Position numbers and translations under genes: made by a program. Under the pieces are notes generated by a model that ran no database searches, was not told the origin of the DNA, and saw only the letters and a program-made list of their open reading frames with translations. Positions 52,069-59,351 of a stretch of DNA of 64,000 bases are shown one piece after another; the first letter of the stretch is position 1, and each line of letters opens with the position of its first letter. This stretch comes from Streptococcus mitis (GTDB lineage Bacteria; Bacillota; Bacilli; Lactobacillales; Streptococcaceae): the NCBI RefSeq assembly GCF_002005545.1, contig NZ_LBMT01000001.1:1572301-1636300 (forward strand). The letters are read 5' to 3'.

Positions 52069-52665
52069 ATGACTGAAAAAATTTGTTTTATTGTAACTGC
52101 TATCGGTGAATCTGGAACACCTACCAGAGAACGAGCTGACAACGTATATAGATATCTTATTGCTCCTGTTTGTGAAGAACTTGGTTATAAACCTGTTCGT
52201 GTTGACCATGTCAACGCAGTTGATAACATCAACGAAACTGTTATAAACTATCTCAAAACTGCCCCTATGGTTGTAGCAGATATGACAGAGCATAATCCCA
52301 ACGCATTTTACGAATTAGGTTTCAGACAAGCTCTTGAACTTCCTCTTGTGCCAATTATAAAAGTGGGAGAAAGACTTCCTTTCGATGTTATTACGACTCG
52401 TACCGTTTTCTATGATACGGATGTAGCAAAAATCGAAGAATCTAAAGAGAATTTAAAAGCTAAAATACAAAGTTTTAAAAACTTTGAAATGCCTGAGAAT
52501 CGTGCTGAAAGAAATCTTACACTTGACGATCTCAATGACAATTTGACCAAAAAGCTAAACAAGATACTAAATCTGTTAGAAAAGCAACAGTCTTATTCTC
52601 CTCTCGTACACACGCATGATTTTGATTTTAAACCATTGCAAATCGACAATCAGTCATTTACTTAA
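52069..52665 (+). CDS. Nucleoside 2-deoxyribosyltransferase/TIR-like cargo protein
   Basis: This 198-residue protein has the alpha/beta Rossmann-like fold of the NDT/TIR superfamily. It shows ICFIVTAIGESGTPTRERAD near the N-terminus, VVADMTEHNPNAFYELGFRQ with a conserved glutamate where these enzymes attack the N-glycosidic bond, and LPLVPIIKVGERLPFD. Residues 150-175 form a helical tail. Such domains hydrolyse or transfer nucleosides, nucleotides or NAD, and several act in phage defence; the substrate here is unknown. It has its own promoter and lies opposite the early operon between cro and the antirepressor, so it is probably expressed in the lysogen. Confidence 0.75.
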   Translation: MTEKICFIVTAIGESGTPTRERADNVYRYLIAPVCEELGYKPVRVDHVNAVDNINETVINYLKTAPMVVADMTEHNPNAFYELGFRQALELPLVPIIKVGERLPFDVITTRTVFYDTDVAKIEESKENLKAKIQSFKNFEMPENRAERNLTLDDLNDNLTKKLNKILNLLEKQQSYSPLVHTHDFDFKPLQIDNQSFT

Positions 52666-52672
52666 GAGATAA

Positions 52673-52825
52673 TCAATCGGATACAGAACCGTCCATTATT
52701 CCCCGAAGATAAGAAATAGCTAGCTCTTGTTGAATTTGAAGTTCCCCAATCTCAGCGAGTTTTTCATTTATAAGTCTAACGGTCCTCAACACTTCATTGA
52801 GGGCTGTTCTTTCTAGTTCGTTCAT
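52673..52825 (-). CDS. Small phage ORF, 50 residues
   Basis: The ATG at 52823-52825 has GAAAGGA upstream. The product (MNELERTALNEVLRTVRLIN, EKLAEIGELQIQQELAISYL) is a helical, probably coiled-coil protein. It lies downstream of cro and convergent with the cargo gene. Function unknown. Confidence 0.65.
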   Translation of the reverse strand: MNELERTALNEVLRTVRLINEKLAEIGELQIQQELAISYLRGIMDGSVSD

Positions 52826-52845
52826 AGTGTTCCTTTCTTCAATTT

Positions 52846-52861
52846 GTCGCACTTATGCGAC
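52846..52861 (+). promoter_or_regulatory. Operator-like palindrome at the cro stop codon
   Basis: GTCGCA-CTTA-TGCGAC is a perfect inverted repeat of the same type as the operator at 53087-53102. It spans the cro stop codon and lies about 20 bases before the next ATG. Confidence 0.6.
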
Positions 52862-53068
52862 TGTTTCACTAAAAAAAATAGATAAAGCTTCGTCTTTTGA
52901 AAGACCGAGGGAAGAAACAATCAAGTTTACTTCTTGTATAGAGAAACTACCATTTTGTTTCATTTTTCTATAGAACGTACTCTTATCAATCCCAATATCT
53001 TTTGCTAAAGCCTCTTGAGTAGTATTGCGTTCGATAATTTTTCCTTTTAATTTCGATACATTTACCAT
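52853..53068 (-). CDS. Cro-type HTH repressor
   Basis: This 71-residue XRE protein begins MVNVSKLKGKIIERNTTQEA, with the HTH LAKDIGIDKSTFYRKMKQNG. It stands directly opposite the CI-type gene across an operator region and is led by a consensus promoter, as expected for Cro. GGAGAAG precedes the ATG. Confidence 0.88.
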   Translation of the reverse strand: MVNVSKLKGKIIERNTTQEALAKDIGIDKSTFYRKMKQNGSFSIQEVNLIVSSLGLSKDEALSIFFSETVA

Positions 53069-53086
53069 ATCTTCTCCTTTCTGTTT

Positions 53087-53102
53087 GTCGCATTTGCGCG
53101 AC
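53087..53102 (+). promoter_or_regulatory. Operator palindrome in the cro leader
   Basis: GTCGC-ATTTGC-GCGAC lies just downstream of the predicted early transcription start. Further half-sites with the same TCGCA/TGCGA core occur at 53151-53165 and 53174-53188, between the two promoters. CI or Cro binding is the natural interpretation. Confidence 0.65.
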
Positions 53103-53113
53103 TTATTGTTTTA

Positions 53114-53142
53114 AGTATAACTGATAAAAAAGGAAATGTCAA
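53114..53142 (-). promoter_or_regulatory. Early (cro) promoter
   Basis: On minus, TTGACA (53137-53142), a 17-base spacer and TATACT (53114-53119). This near-consensus promoter drives cro and the early operon to its left. Confidence 0.9.
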
Positions 53143-53193
53143 CAAGAAAATCGCATTTTTGAAACTTTTTATATTGCATTTTTGCGACTAATG

Positions 53194-53220
53194 TTGTAAA
53201 ATTATTGTGTAATATATAAT
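53194..53220 (+). promoter_or_regulatory. Repressor (lysogeny) promoter
   Basis: TATAAT at 53215-53220 lies 13 bases before the repressor ATG, with a possible TTGTAA at 53194-53199 (15-base spacing, suboptimal). The operator half-sites lie just upstream. Confidence 0.6.
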
Positions 53221-53233
53221 AAGGGGTAAAAAA

Positions 53234-53968
53234 ATGAATGTCGGAGAAAGAATAAAACAACGTCGAAAAGCGTTGAAAATGTCTGCGGACGAGCTTGCAG
53301 AAAGTGTAGGTGTCTCTCGTTCTACTATTTTTAGGTACGAAAAAGGAGATATTGAAAAGGTTGGACCTGAAGTATTAAAAAAAATCGCTGACAAATTAAA
53401 TGTATCACCTGGAGACTTGATGGGATGGGAAGACAATCAACAAGAATTGAAAATCCCAACCTCCCCGTTAGTTCACAAAATTACTGAAAAGGTTGTCAAG
53501 CTATCAACTCCGAGAAAACAAAAGGTTCTTAACTACGCTAACGAACAATTGAAAGAGCAAAATAATAAAGTAATCACAATTGAGGAAAAGCTTTTTGAAT
53601 ACCGTGTTTTTGAAAAACTTTCAGCTGGTACTGGATTCTCATACTTCAACGATGGGAACTATGACACTGTTTTTTACGGCAAAGACCTAGACCACGATTT
53701 TGCTTCTTGGGTTTTCGGAGATTCCATGGAGCCTAAGTATATGAATGGAGAGGTCGTTCTTATCAAAGAAACAGGATTTGACTATGATGGTGCTGTTTAT
53801 GCAGTTGAGTGGGATGGCCAAACTTACATTAAAAAAGTTTATAGAGAAAAAGACGGTCTTAGACTCGTCTCTATCAATAACAAATATAAAGATAAATTCG
53901 CACCATTTGAAGAAGATCCAAGAATCATTGGAAAAATAGTCGGAAACTTCATGCCAATAGAAAATTAA
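53234..53968 (+). CDS. CI-type repressor with S24 autoprotease domain
   Basis: This 244-residue lysogeny repressor has an N-terminal XRE HTH (MSADELAESVGVSRSTIFRYEKGD) and a C-terminal LexA/CI-type domain. The catalytic serine is in FGDSMEPKY and the lysine in QTYIKKVY, with a likely AG cleavage site in KLSAGTGF. It keeps the lytic genes off and self-cleaves on RecA activation. It is followed by a membrane-anchored cargo gene and the integrase gene. Confidence 0.93.
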   Translation: MNVGERIKQRRKALKMSADELAESVGVSRSTIFRYEKGDIEKVGPEVLKKIADKLNVSPGDLMGWEDNQQELKIPTSPLVHKITEKVVKLSTPRKQKVLNYANEQLKEQNNKVITIEEKLFEYRVFEKLSAGTGFSYFNDGNYDTVFYGKDLDHDFASWVFGDSMEPKYMNGEVVLIKETGFDYDGAVYAVEWDGQTYIKKVYREKDGLRLVSINNKYKDKFAPFEEDPRIIGKIVGNFMPIEN

Positions 53969-53981
53969 AAGGAGAAAAAAC

Positions 53982-54488
53982 ATGAACAAAAGAAAAAATT
54001 CTAAGCCAATTTATAAAAGAGTATGGTTCTGGGTGCTAATAGCTTTCTTAGCTATCGGTGTTATAAATAGTATTTCAAAGAACCCATCTAAAAATACTGA
54101 AACCAAAGCTGAAAAAACATCCTCAACAACGGTTGAACAGAAATTTAAAATGACTAAAGATTTAGGCGAAGATTTCGCTTTATACTTTAAAGACAACGCT
54201 GAAATTATTGACAAAGGGGAAAAGGTTAATTTTGTTCCTGGGGGCGACGATAAATACATTTCAGTGCGAATTGGAGAAAGCTGGAAAAATGAAAGCCCTA
54301 GCCGTAAAATTTATATTTCAAATGAATTTTTGAAAGCTAAAAATACTATCTTTGAAAAGTGGGCTCAAGAAAAAGGTTACAATGTTGACGTAAAAAAAGA
54401 TACACCTCAACTACTTGTTTATGCCTCGGACTCTGATAAAACTCAAATATCTCAAGAGTATAAAGGAGAGATGAAAATACTGAAATAA
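53982..54488 (+). CDS. Membrane-anchored extracellular protein in the lysogeny module
   Basis: This 168-residue protein has a basic start (MNKRKNSKPIYKR), one TM helix (WFWVLIAFLAIGVINSI), a serine/threonine/lysine-rich linker (about 30-50) and an outside domain of about 115 residues with mixed strands and helices. No lipobox cysteine was seen. Genes in this place between repressor and integrase often encode superinfection-exclusion or lysogenic-conversion proteins, but no family is recognised. It lies 13 bases after the repressor gene with a GGAG site. Confidence 0.7.
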   Translation: MNKRKNSKPIYKRVWFWVLIAFLAIGVINSISKNPSKNTETKAEKTSSTTVEQKFKMTKDLGEDFALYFKDNAEIIDKGEKVNFVPGGDDKYISVRIGESWKNESPSRKIYISNEFLKAKNTIFEKWAQEKGYNVDVKKDTPQLLVYASDSDKTQISQEYKGEMKILK

Positions 54489-54535
54489 AAAAATCCCCAC
54501 ACTCGCCATCGCCAAACTTTGAGTGTGAGGATTTA
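54489..54535 (+). terminator. Terminator after the membrane-anchored cargo gene
   Basis: AAATCCCCACACTC pairs with GAGTGTGAGGATTT (one mismatch) around a 17-base loop. The flanking A and T tracts suit termination. It separates the repressor operon from int. Confidence 0.75.
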
Positions 54536-54609
54536 ACTTTCCATCAAGCAAGCAATGGAAAGGATGATAAAAAAATACAACTATAGTTTATCATAAGTTC
54601 TACACCTTT

Positions 54610-54628
54610 TCAACTATGCGGGCAAGCA
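54610..54628 (+). repeat. 19-bp repeat upstream of int, copy 2
   Basis: TCAACTATGCGGGCAAGCA is identical to 51079-51097. It lies 23 bases upstream of the integrase start codon. Confidence 0.85.
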
Positions 54629-54650
54629 ATCGAAAAGAAAGGACTTTTTT

Positions 54651-55802
54651 ATGATAAAAAAATATATTACAAAAAAAGGAGAAACTAGATATCTCTTTCA
54701 AACATATCTGGGCATAGACCCTGCTACTGGAAAAGAAAAACGCACCACAAGACGTGGTTTTAAAACCATTAAAGAGGCAAAAGCTGCCGAACGTGACCTT
54801 CTCTTAGATGTTGAAGAGAATGGTTTTCCAAACAATGAAGATTTCCAGAATCCTACTTTCGCTGAAGTCGCTGAATTATGGCTTGATAGCTATAAGAGCA
54901 CTGTAAAACCAACAACCTATCAGAACGTTAAGAAAAAACTTGATGTTATGATTGACTTGTATTTTACAGATATGAAAATCCAGCAGATCAGTGTAGCTTA
55001 TTGTCAGAAGGTTGCTATCCAGTTAAGCAATCGCTATATCCTCTATGCCAATTACTACTCTGTCATCAGCCGTATTTTCAAGTATGCCACTTCTATTGAC
55101 ATCATTAAGTCAAATCCCTTAGATAAGATTATCAAGCCTAAAAATAGGCCATTAAAGGGCAAAGAAAACTACTATACAAAAAAGGAACTAACAGAGTTTC
55201 TTAAAATTTGCAAAGTGGATTGTAAGCCTGTAGAGTATACCTTTTATCACTTACTAGCTTTTACTGGTTTGAGATGTGGTGAGGCACTTGGGCTCATGTG
55301 GTCAGATGTTGACTTTGAAAATAAACGGTTAAGCATTTCTCGGACAGCTGTCGTTGTGAATAAAAAACAAACTGTTCAGGACCCTAAAACCAAAATGAGT
55401 AAGAGAGTTATCACTTTAGATGATGAAACTCTGAATGTATTAAAAATCTGGAAACGTCAGCAGATAAAAGAATATTTTAAGTCTGGTGTGCCTTACAAAA
55501 ATGATTCGAATTATATTTTTACGAATAGTTTTGGAGCTTGGATTTCTCCTTCAGCTGTGAAAGAGAGACTTAGAAGGTTCTTTTGTGAACACAATGATAT
55601 CAAGAAAATTACTCCTCACGGGTTCAGACACACACATGCTTCTCTTCTCTTTGAAGCTGGTGTTACAGCAAAAATCATTTCAGATAGATTAGGTCACAAT
55701 AATGTTCAAACCACTCTTGATATGTATACCCACATCAATGACAATCAACGTGTTGAAATCGTGGATCAGCTCATGACTTTTATCCGTTCAAGCCAAAAGT
55801 AA
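54651..55802 (+). CDS. int: Prophage integrase (tyrosine recombinase)
   Basis: This 383-residue integrase has an N-terminal arm-binding domain (YITKKGETRYLFQTYLGIDP), a core-binding SAM-like domain (about 65-165) and the catalytic domain. The active-site residues are R in FTGLRCGEALGL, K in the MSKRVITLDDE strand region, HGFRHTHASL (HxxR), H in DRLGHNN and Y in LDMYTHIND. It catalyses recombination at the TCGTATTCA-containing att sites. attR starts two bases past its stop codon. AGAAAGGA precedes the ATG. Confidence 0.96.
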   Translation: MIKKYITKKGETRYLFQTYLGIDPATGKEKRTTRRGFKTIKEAKAAERDLLLDVEENGFPNNEDFQNPTFAEVAELWLDSYKSTVKPTTYQNVKKKLDVMIDLYFTDMKIQQISVAYCQKVAIQLSNRYILYANYYSVISRIFKYATSIDIIKSNPLDKIIKPKNRPLKGKENYYTKKELTEFLKICKVDCKPVEYTFYHLLAFTGLRCGEALGLMWSDVDFENKRLSISRTAVVVNKKQTVQDPKTKMSKRVITLDDETLNVLKIWKRQQIKEYFKSGVPYKNDSNYIFTNSFGAWISPSAVKERLRRFFCEHNDIKKITPHGFRHTHASLLFEAGVTAKIISDRLGHNNVQTTLDMYTHINDNQRVEIVDQLMTFIRSSQK

Positions 55803-55804
55803 AG

Positions 55805-55825
55805 TCGTATTCAATCTCGTATTCA
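55805..55825 (+). other. Putative attR (right prophage attachment site)
   Basis: TCGTATTCA at 55805-55813 and 55817-55825 repeats the pattern of attL (22630-22650). The core lies directly behind int, as is usual for tyrosine-integrase prophages. The three spacer bases differ between the ends (ATC here, TCT at attL), which limits the identical core to nine bases. Confidence 0.55.
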
Positions 55826-55928
55826 CTTTTAGATATATACTATAAAACCAATGATTTCAAGGATATAGGAAACCGTGAGCAGTTTATACCATAAATCCGC
55901 TTTCAACGATAAAGAAAAGGTAAGAAAA

Positions 55929-56498
55929 ATGAAACATTTAGAAATTGAATTGAAAACACTCTTGAAAAAAGATGAATATAATCATCTAAAAGAACAGTTC
56001 ACAGGTGTCACTCCTGTTCTTCAAAAAAATTACTACATGGACACGCTTGATTTTGAACTGCGAGAAGAGAAAGTTGCTATGCGCATTCGAACCTTTGAAG
56101 ACTGGGCAGAATTGACACTCAAAGTCCCGCAAAGTGTTGGAAACATGGAATACAACCAAAAATTGCAACTAAAAGATGCTGAAAACTATCTGAGCAAGAA
56201 AGAACTTCCTCAAGGGCTAGTACTGGATGAATTGGCGAAACATGGTATTAAAACTAGTGAATGGCAGGTGCTCGGTTGTCTAACAACGCTTCGCTATGAA
56301 ATGCAAACAGCTATTGGTCTCATGGCACTGGATGAGAGTCAGTACTTTGATATTACAGATTACGAATTAGAGCTTGAAGTTGAAAATCATGAGCACGGCA
56401 AACAGGATTTCCAACAATTTTTAGAGAAAAATCATATTTCCTACCAAAAAGCCCCTTCAAAATTGGTACGATTTGTCAAAAGCATGAAAAATAGCTGA
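55929..56498 (+). CDS. CYTH-domain (triphosphate tunnel) protein
   Basis: This 189-residue CYTH protein begins MKHLEIELKTLL, with the signature EIELK at the tunnel entrance, YYMDTLDFELREEKVAMRIR in the middle and YELELEVENH near the C-terminus. The fold hydrolyses or synthesises triphosphorylated molecules such as tripolyphosphate or thiamine triphosphate; the substrate here is unknown. I start at the ATG at 55929. The longer GTG reading begins in sequence next to attR. It was probably divergent from relQ before the prophage inserted. Confidence 0.88.
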   Translation: MKHLEIELKTLLKKDEYNHLKEQFTGVTPVLQKNYYMDTLDFELREEKVAMRIRTFEDWAELTLKVPQSVGNMEYNQKLQLKDAENYLSKKELPQGLVLDELAKHGIKTSEWQVLGCLTTLRYEMQTAIGLMALDESQYFDITDYELELEVENHEHGKQDFQQFLEKNHISYQKAPSKLVRFVKSMKNS

Positions 56499-56514
56499 AA
56501 TAATCTCCATTTTT

Positions 56515-56583
56515 TGGTAAAATAGAAAAGATAAAATACAAAAATCCCAGTTCATATAGGCTAGGCAGATATGGCTAGGATTT
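56515..56583 (+). promoter_or_regulatory. prs promoter and leader hairpin
   Basis: An extended -10 (TGG-TAAAAT, TAAAAT 56518-56523) is followed by a leader in which AAATCCCAG (56542-56550) can pair imperfectly with CTAGGATTT. No T-tract follows, so it is a structured leader rather than a terminator. Confidence 0.45.
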
Positions 56584-56609
56584 AAAAAGTTTACAGAGGA
56601 CGGTCTATA

Positions 56610-57569
56610 ATGTCAGATAGAAAAAACATGAAACTTTTCGCACTCAACTCTAACCAAGAGATTGCACAGAAAATTGCACAAGCTGTTGGTGTCCCACTTG
56701 GAAAACTATCATCACGTCAATTTTCAGACGGAGAAATCCAAGTGAATATCGAAGAAAGTGTCCGTGGTTATGATGTTTACATCATCCAATCAACAAGTTT
56801 CCCTGTTAACAACCACTTAATGGAATTGTTAATAATGGTCGACGCCTGTGTGCGCGCAAGTGCCCACAGTATCAACGTTGTCCTTCCATATTTTGGCTAT
56901 GCACGTCAAGACCGTATCGCTTCACCACGTGAGCCACTTACAGCTAAACTAGTTGCTAATATGCTGGTTAAAGCTGGTGTTGACCGTGTTCTTACGCTTG
57001 ATTTGCATGCTGTTCAGGTGCAAGGCTTCTTTGATATTCCTGTTGACAACCTCTATACAGTTCCTCTATTTGCAAAACATTACTGCGATAAGGGGCTCCT
57101 TGGCTCAGATGTTGTTGTCGTTAGCCCTAAAAATTCAGGTGTGAAACGTGCTCGTAGCTTGGCTGAGTATCTTGATGCTCCTATCGCCATTATCGACTAC
57201 CCTCAAGACGATGCAACTCGCAACGAAGGTTATATCATCGGTGATGTTGAAGGTAAAAAAGCTATCTTGATTGACGATATTTTAAATACTGGACGTACCT
57301 TCTCTGAAGCTGCTAAAATCGTTGAACGTGAAGGGGCTACAGAAATTTATGCTGTTTCTAGCCATGGCCTCTTCGTCGAAGGAGCTGCTGAACTTCTTGA
57401 CAATACTAATATTAAGGAAATTCTTGTGACTGATTCAGTAGCAACAAAAGAAAAAACTCCTAAAAACGTATGCTACATCACTGCTAGTGAGTTAATTGGT
57501 GATGCTATCGTCCGTATCCACGAAAGAAAACCAGTCAGCCCACTCTTTGCCTACAACAAAAAGAAATAA
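56610..57569 (+). CDS. prs: Ribose-phosphate pyrophosphokinase
   Basis: Prs makes PRPP from ribose 5-phosphate and ATP for nucleotide, histidine and NAD synthesis. The 319-residue enzyme has the flexible-loop/active-site region [33 protein letters not shown] and the PRPP-binding loop [15 protein letters not shown]. It lies nine bases before the cysteine desulfurase gene. Confidence 0.97.
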   Translation: MSDRKNMKLFALNSNQEIAQKIAQAVGVPLGKLSSRQFSDGEIQVNIEESVRGYDVYIIQSTSFPVNNHLMELLIMVDACVRASAHSINVVLPYFGYARQDRIASPREPLTAKLVANMLVKAGVDRVLTLDLHAVQVQGFFDIPVDNLYTVPLFAKHYCDKGLLGSDVVVVSPKNSGVKRARSLAEYLDAPIAIIDYPQDDATRNEGYIIGDVEGKKAILIDDILNTGRTFSEAAKIVEREGATEIYAVSSHGLFVEGAAELLDNTNIKEILVTDSVATKEKTPKNVCYITASELIGDAIVRIHERKPVSPLFAYNKKK

Positions 57570-57578
57570 GGTGATTCT

Positions 57579-58694
57579 TTGATTTATTTGGACAATGCTG
57601 CAACGACTCCTATGTCAGCAGTTGCTATTTCAGCTATGACCAAGGTGATGCAAGAAACCCATGGAAACCCTTCTAGTATTCATGGTCATGGTCGTCAAGC
57701 TGGCAAACTCTTGCGAGAAGCCCGTCAGGAACTAGCTCAGTTACTAGGGACAAAACCTCAACATATCTTTTTCACTTCTGGTGGGACTGAAGGCAACAAT
57801 ACTGCTATCATTGGGTACTGCCTTCGTCACCAAGAGCAAGGAAAACATATCATCACAACTGCCATTGAGCACCATGCCGTCCTTGAAACCATTGATTACT
57901 TAGTTCAACACTTCGGTTTTGAAGCAACCATTATCCAGCCAGAAAATCAAGAAATCACAGCCCAACAAATTCAAAAAGCTTTACGTGGCGATACGATTTT
58001 GGTTTCAACCATGTTTGCCAATAATGAGACAGGAAACCTACTGCCCATTGCTGAAATTGGCCAAATACTCAAGCAACACCCTGCTGCCTATCATGTCGAT
58101 GCAGTTCAGGCAATCGGAAAAATCCCTATACACCCAGAAGAATTGGGCATTGATTTTCTCACCGCTTCTGCCCATAAATTCCATGGTCCTAAGGGAATCG
58201 GCTTTCTCTACGCATCTGGCATGGACTTTGATTCCTATCTCCATGGCGGAGACCAAGAACAGAAAAAACGTGCAGGGACTGAAAATCTAGCTGCCATAGT
58301 GGCTATGGTTGCAGCCCTAAAAGAAGACCTAGAAAAACAAGAAGAACATTTTCAACATGTACAAAATTTAGAAACTGCCTTTCTGGCAGAGCTAGAGGAC
58401 ATTCAATATTACTTGAATAGAGGAGAACATCATCTCCCTTATGTTCTCAATATTGGATTTCCTGGCCAGAAAAATGATCTCTTACTCCTTCGTCTAGATT
58501 TGGCTGGAATTTCAATCTCTACTGGCTCAGCCTGTACGGCAGGCATTGTTCAATCCAGCCATGTTCTTGAAGCTATGTATGGGGCAAATTCAGAACGCTT
58601 GAAGGAATCCGTTCGTATCAGTTTGTCGCCAGAAAATACTGTTGAAGACCTACAAACCCTCGCAAAAACCTTAAAAGAAATTATCGGAGGTTAG
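57579..58694 (+). CDS. Cysteine desulfurase (NifS/IscS family)
   Basis: This 371-residue PLP enzyme takes sulfur from cysteine for tRNA thiolation or Fe-S clusters. The PLP lysine is in TASAHKFHGPKGIGF (about residue 202). The active-site cysteine is in SISTGSACTAGIV (about residue 321). The start codon is TTG at 57579, with AAGGTG upstream and no suitable ATG nearby. A thiouridylase partner is not in the window. Confidence 0.95.
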   Translation: MIYLDNAATTPMSAVAISAMTKVMQETHGNPSSIHGHGRQAGKLLREARQELAQLLGTKPQHIFFTSGGTEGNNTAIIGYCLRHQEQGKHIITTAIEHHAVLETIDYLVQHFGFEATIIQPENQEITAQQIQKALRGDTILVSTMFANNETGNLLPIAEIGQILKQHPAAYHVDAVQAIGKIPIHPEELGIDFLTASAHKFHGPKGIGFLYASGMDFDSYLHGGDQEQKKRAGTENLAAIVAMVAALKEDLEKQEEHFQHVQNLETAFLAELEDIQYYLNRGEHHLPYVLNIGFPGQKNDLLLLRLDLAGISISTGSACTAGIVQSSHVLEAMYGANSERLKESVRISLSPENTVEDLQTLAKTLKEIIGG

Positions 58695-58698
58695 CCAT

Positions 58699-59046
58699 AT
58701 GGCATTTGAAAAAACCATTCAGTTAAAAAATTGTCGTTACGACTACACTCTTAGCCCTTCTGTTAAAAAATTCACCCTCAAAGACAACACTTTTTTTGAG
58801 ACAAAGGTTGGTAACTATGAATTGACTCGCCTTTTGGAAAAAGTGCCAAACAGCGGTGAAGGCTTCCAACTCAAAATCATTATTAACAAGGAACTTACAG
58901 GGGCTAAAATCAATATCACTGACAAGTTTGGCCTTCGTCTAGTTGATATTTTCAAATCAGAAGACCACCACATTCATCAGGAAAAATTCTACTTCCTCAT
59001 GGATAGCTTGGTAGAACGTGGTGTCTTTACAAAATCAGAAAGATAG
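58699..59046 (+). CDS. DUF1831-family protein
   Basis: This 115-residue protein begins MAFEKTIQLKNCRYDYTLSP and has NYELTRLLEKVPNSGEGFQL and DIFKSEDHHIHQEKFYFLMD, as in the lactic-acid-bacterial DUF1831 family, nearly always downstream of the cysteine desulfurase. It could be an accessory to sulfur transfer, but this is unproven. GGAGG precedes the ATG, inside the upstream 3' end. Confidence 0.9.
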   Translation: MAFEKTIQLKNCRYDYTLSPSVKKFTLKDNTFFETKVGNYELTRLLEKVPNSGEGFQLKIIINKELTGAKINITDKFGLRLVDIFKSEDHHIHQEKFYFLMDSLVERGVFTKSER

Positions 59047-59053
59047 AGCCAAA

Positions 59054-59263
59054 ATGTTTGAACTGACCTATAAGGATAACTATCATGTAGAGCGGACTCT
59101 CAAGTATGAAGATTATGAGGCTCTCATGCTGGCTCTGTCAGGATGTGTGACCCTACCAGATACACTTTATGTGACTTCTTTGACTTTTAAGGGCCAGGAA
59201 GTTTACCAAGGTCTGGTCGGAGACCTCTACCGTTTTCTATCACATGCAGATTTTTTACATTAA
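59054..59263 (+). CDS. DUF4649-family small protein
   Basis: This 69-residue protein starts MFELTYKDNYHVERTLKYED and has LPDTLYVTSLTFKGQEVYQG. It matches the small streptococcal DUF4649 family of unknown function. I use the ATG at 59054, eight bases after the upstream stop, rather than a longer frame overlapping that gene. Confidence 0.85.
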   Translation: MFELTYKDNYHVERTLKYEDYEALMLALSGCVTLPDTLYVTSLTFKGQEVYQGLVGDLYRFLSHADFLH

Positions 59264-59287
59264 AACTAAGATTTTTCTTAGTTTTTT
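59264..59287 (+). terminator. Terminator of the prs-desulfurase operon
   Basis: AACTAAG-ATTTTT-CTTAGTT is followed by TTTTC immediately after the DUF4649 stop codon. Confidence 0.75.
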
Positions 59288-59297
59288 CTTGTTTTTG

Positions 59298-59326
59298 TTG
59301 ATTTTTTCACAATGTTTCTATAAAAT
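59298..59326 (+). promoter_or_regulatory. Promoter for rex
   Basis: TTGATT (59298-59303), a 17-base spacer and TAAAAT (59321-59326) lie 26 bases before the GTG start codon, with AGAAAGG in between. Confidence 0.65.
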
Positions 59327-59351
59327 AGAAGAATAGAAAGGTTGTGATTTT

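Larger units (their letters stand above)
22630..55825 (-). mobile_element. Complete siphovirus-type prophage, about 33 kb
   Basis: This is a continuous phage gene set in canonical order. It includes integrase, repressor/Cro, antirepressor, replication genes, late regulator, HNH, terminase, portal, protease, HK97 capsid, connectors, tail, tape measure, tail tip, holins and endolysin. It is bounded by matching TCGTATTCA repeats next to the integrase gene and beyond the endolysin terminator. The modules look complete, with minor lesions in one tail-associated gene, one HTH gene and one tiny ORF. It sits between relQ and the CYTH gene. Confidence 0.93.

Noticed and set aside
52027-52293. Minus-strand ORF of 88 codons opposite the NDT-like gene
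   Set aside because: Composition rich in S, N and F without a ribosome site. The plus frame has clear fold motifs and a promoter.
52541-54650. CRISPR-like spacing of short palindromes in the switch and int regions
   Set aside because: The TCGCA palindromes are few, unevenly spaced and placed at promoters. No repeat-spacer array exists anywhere in the window.
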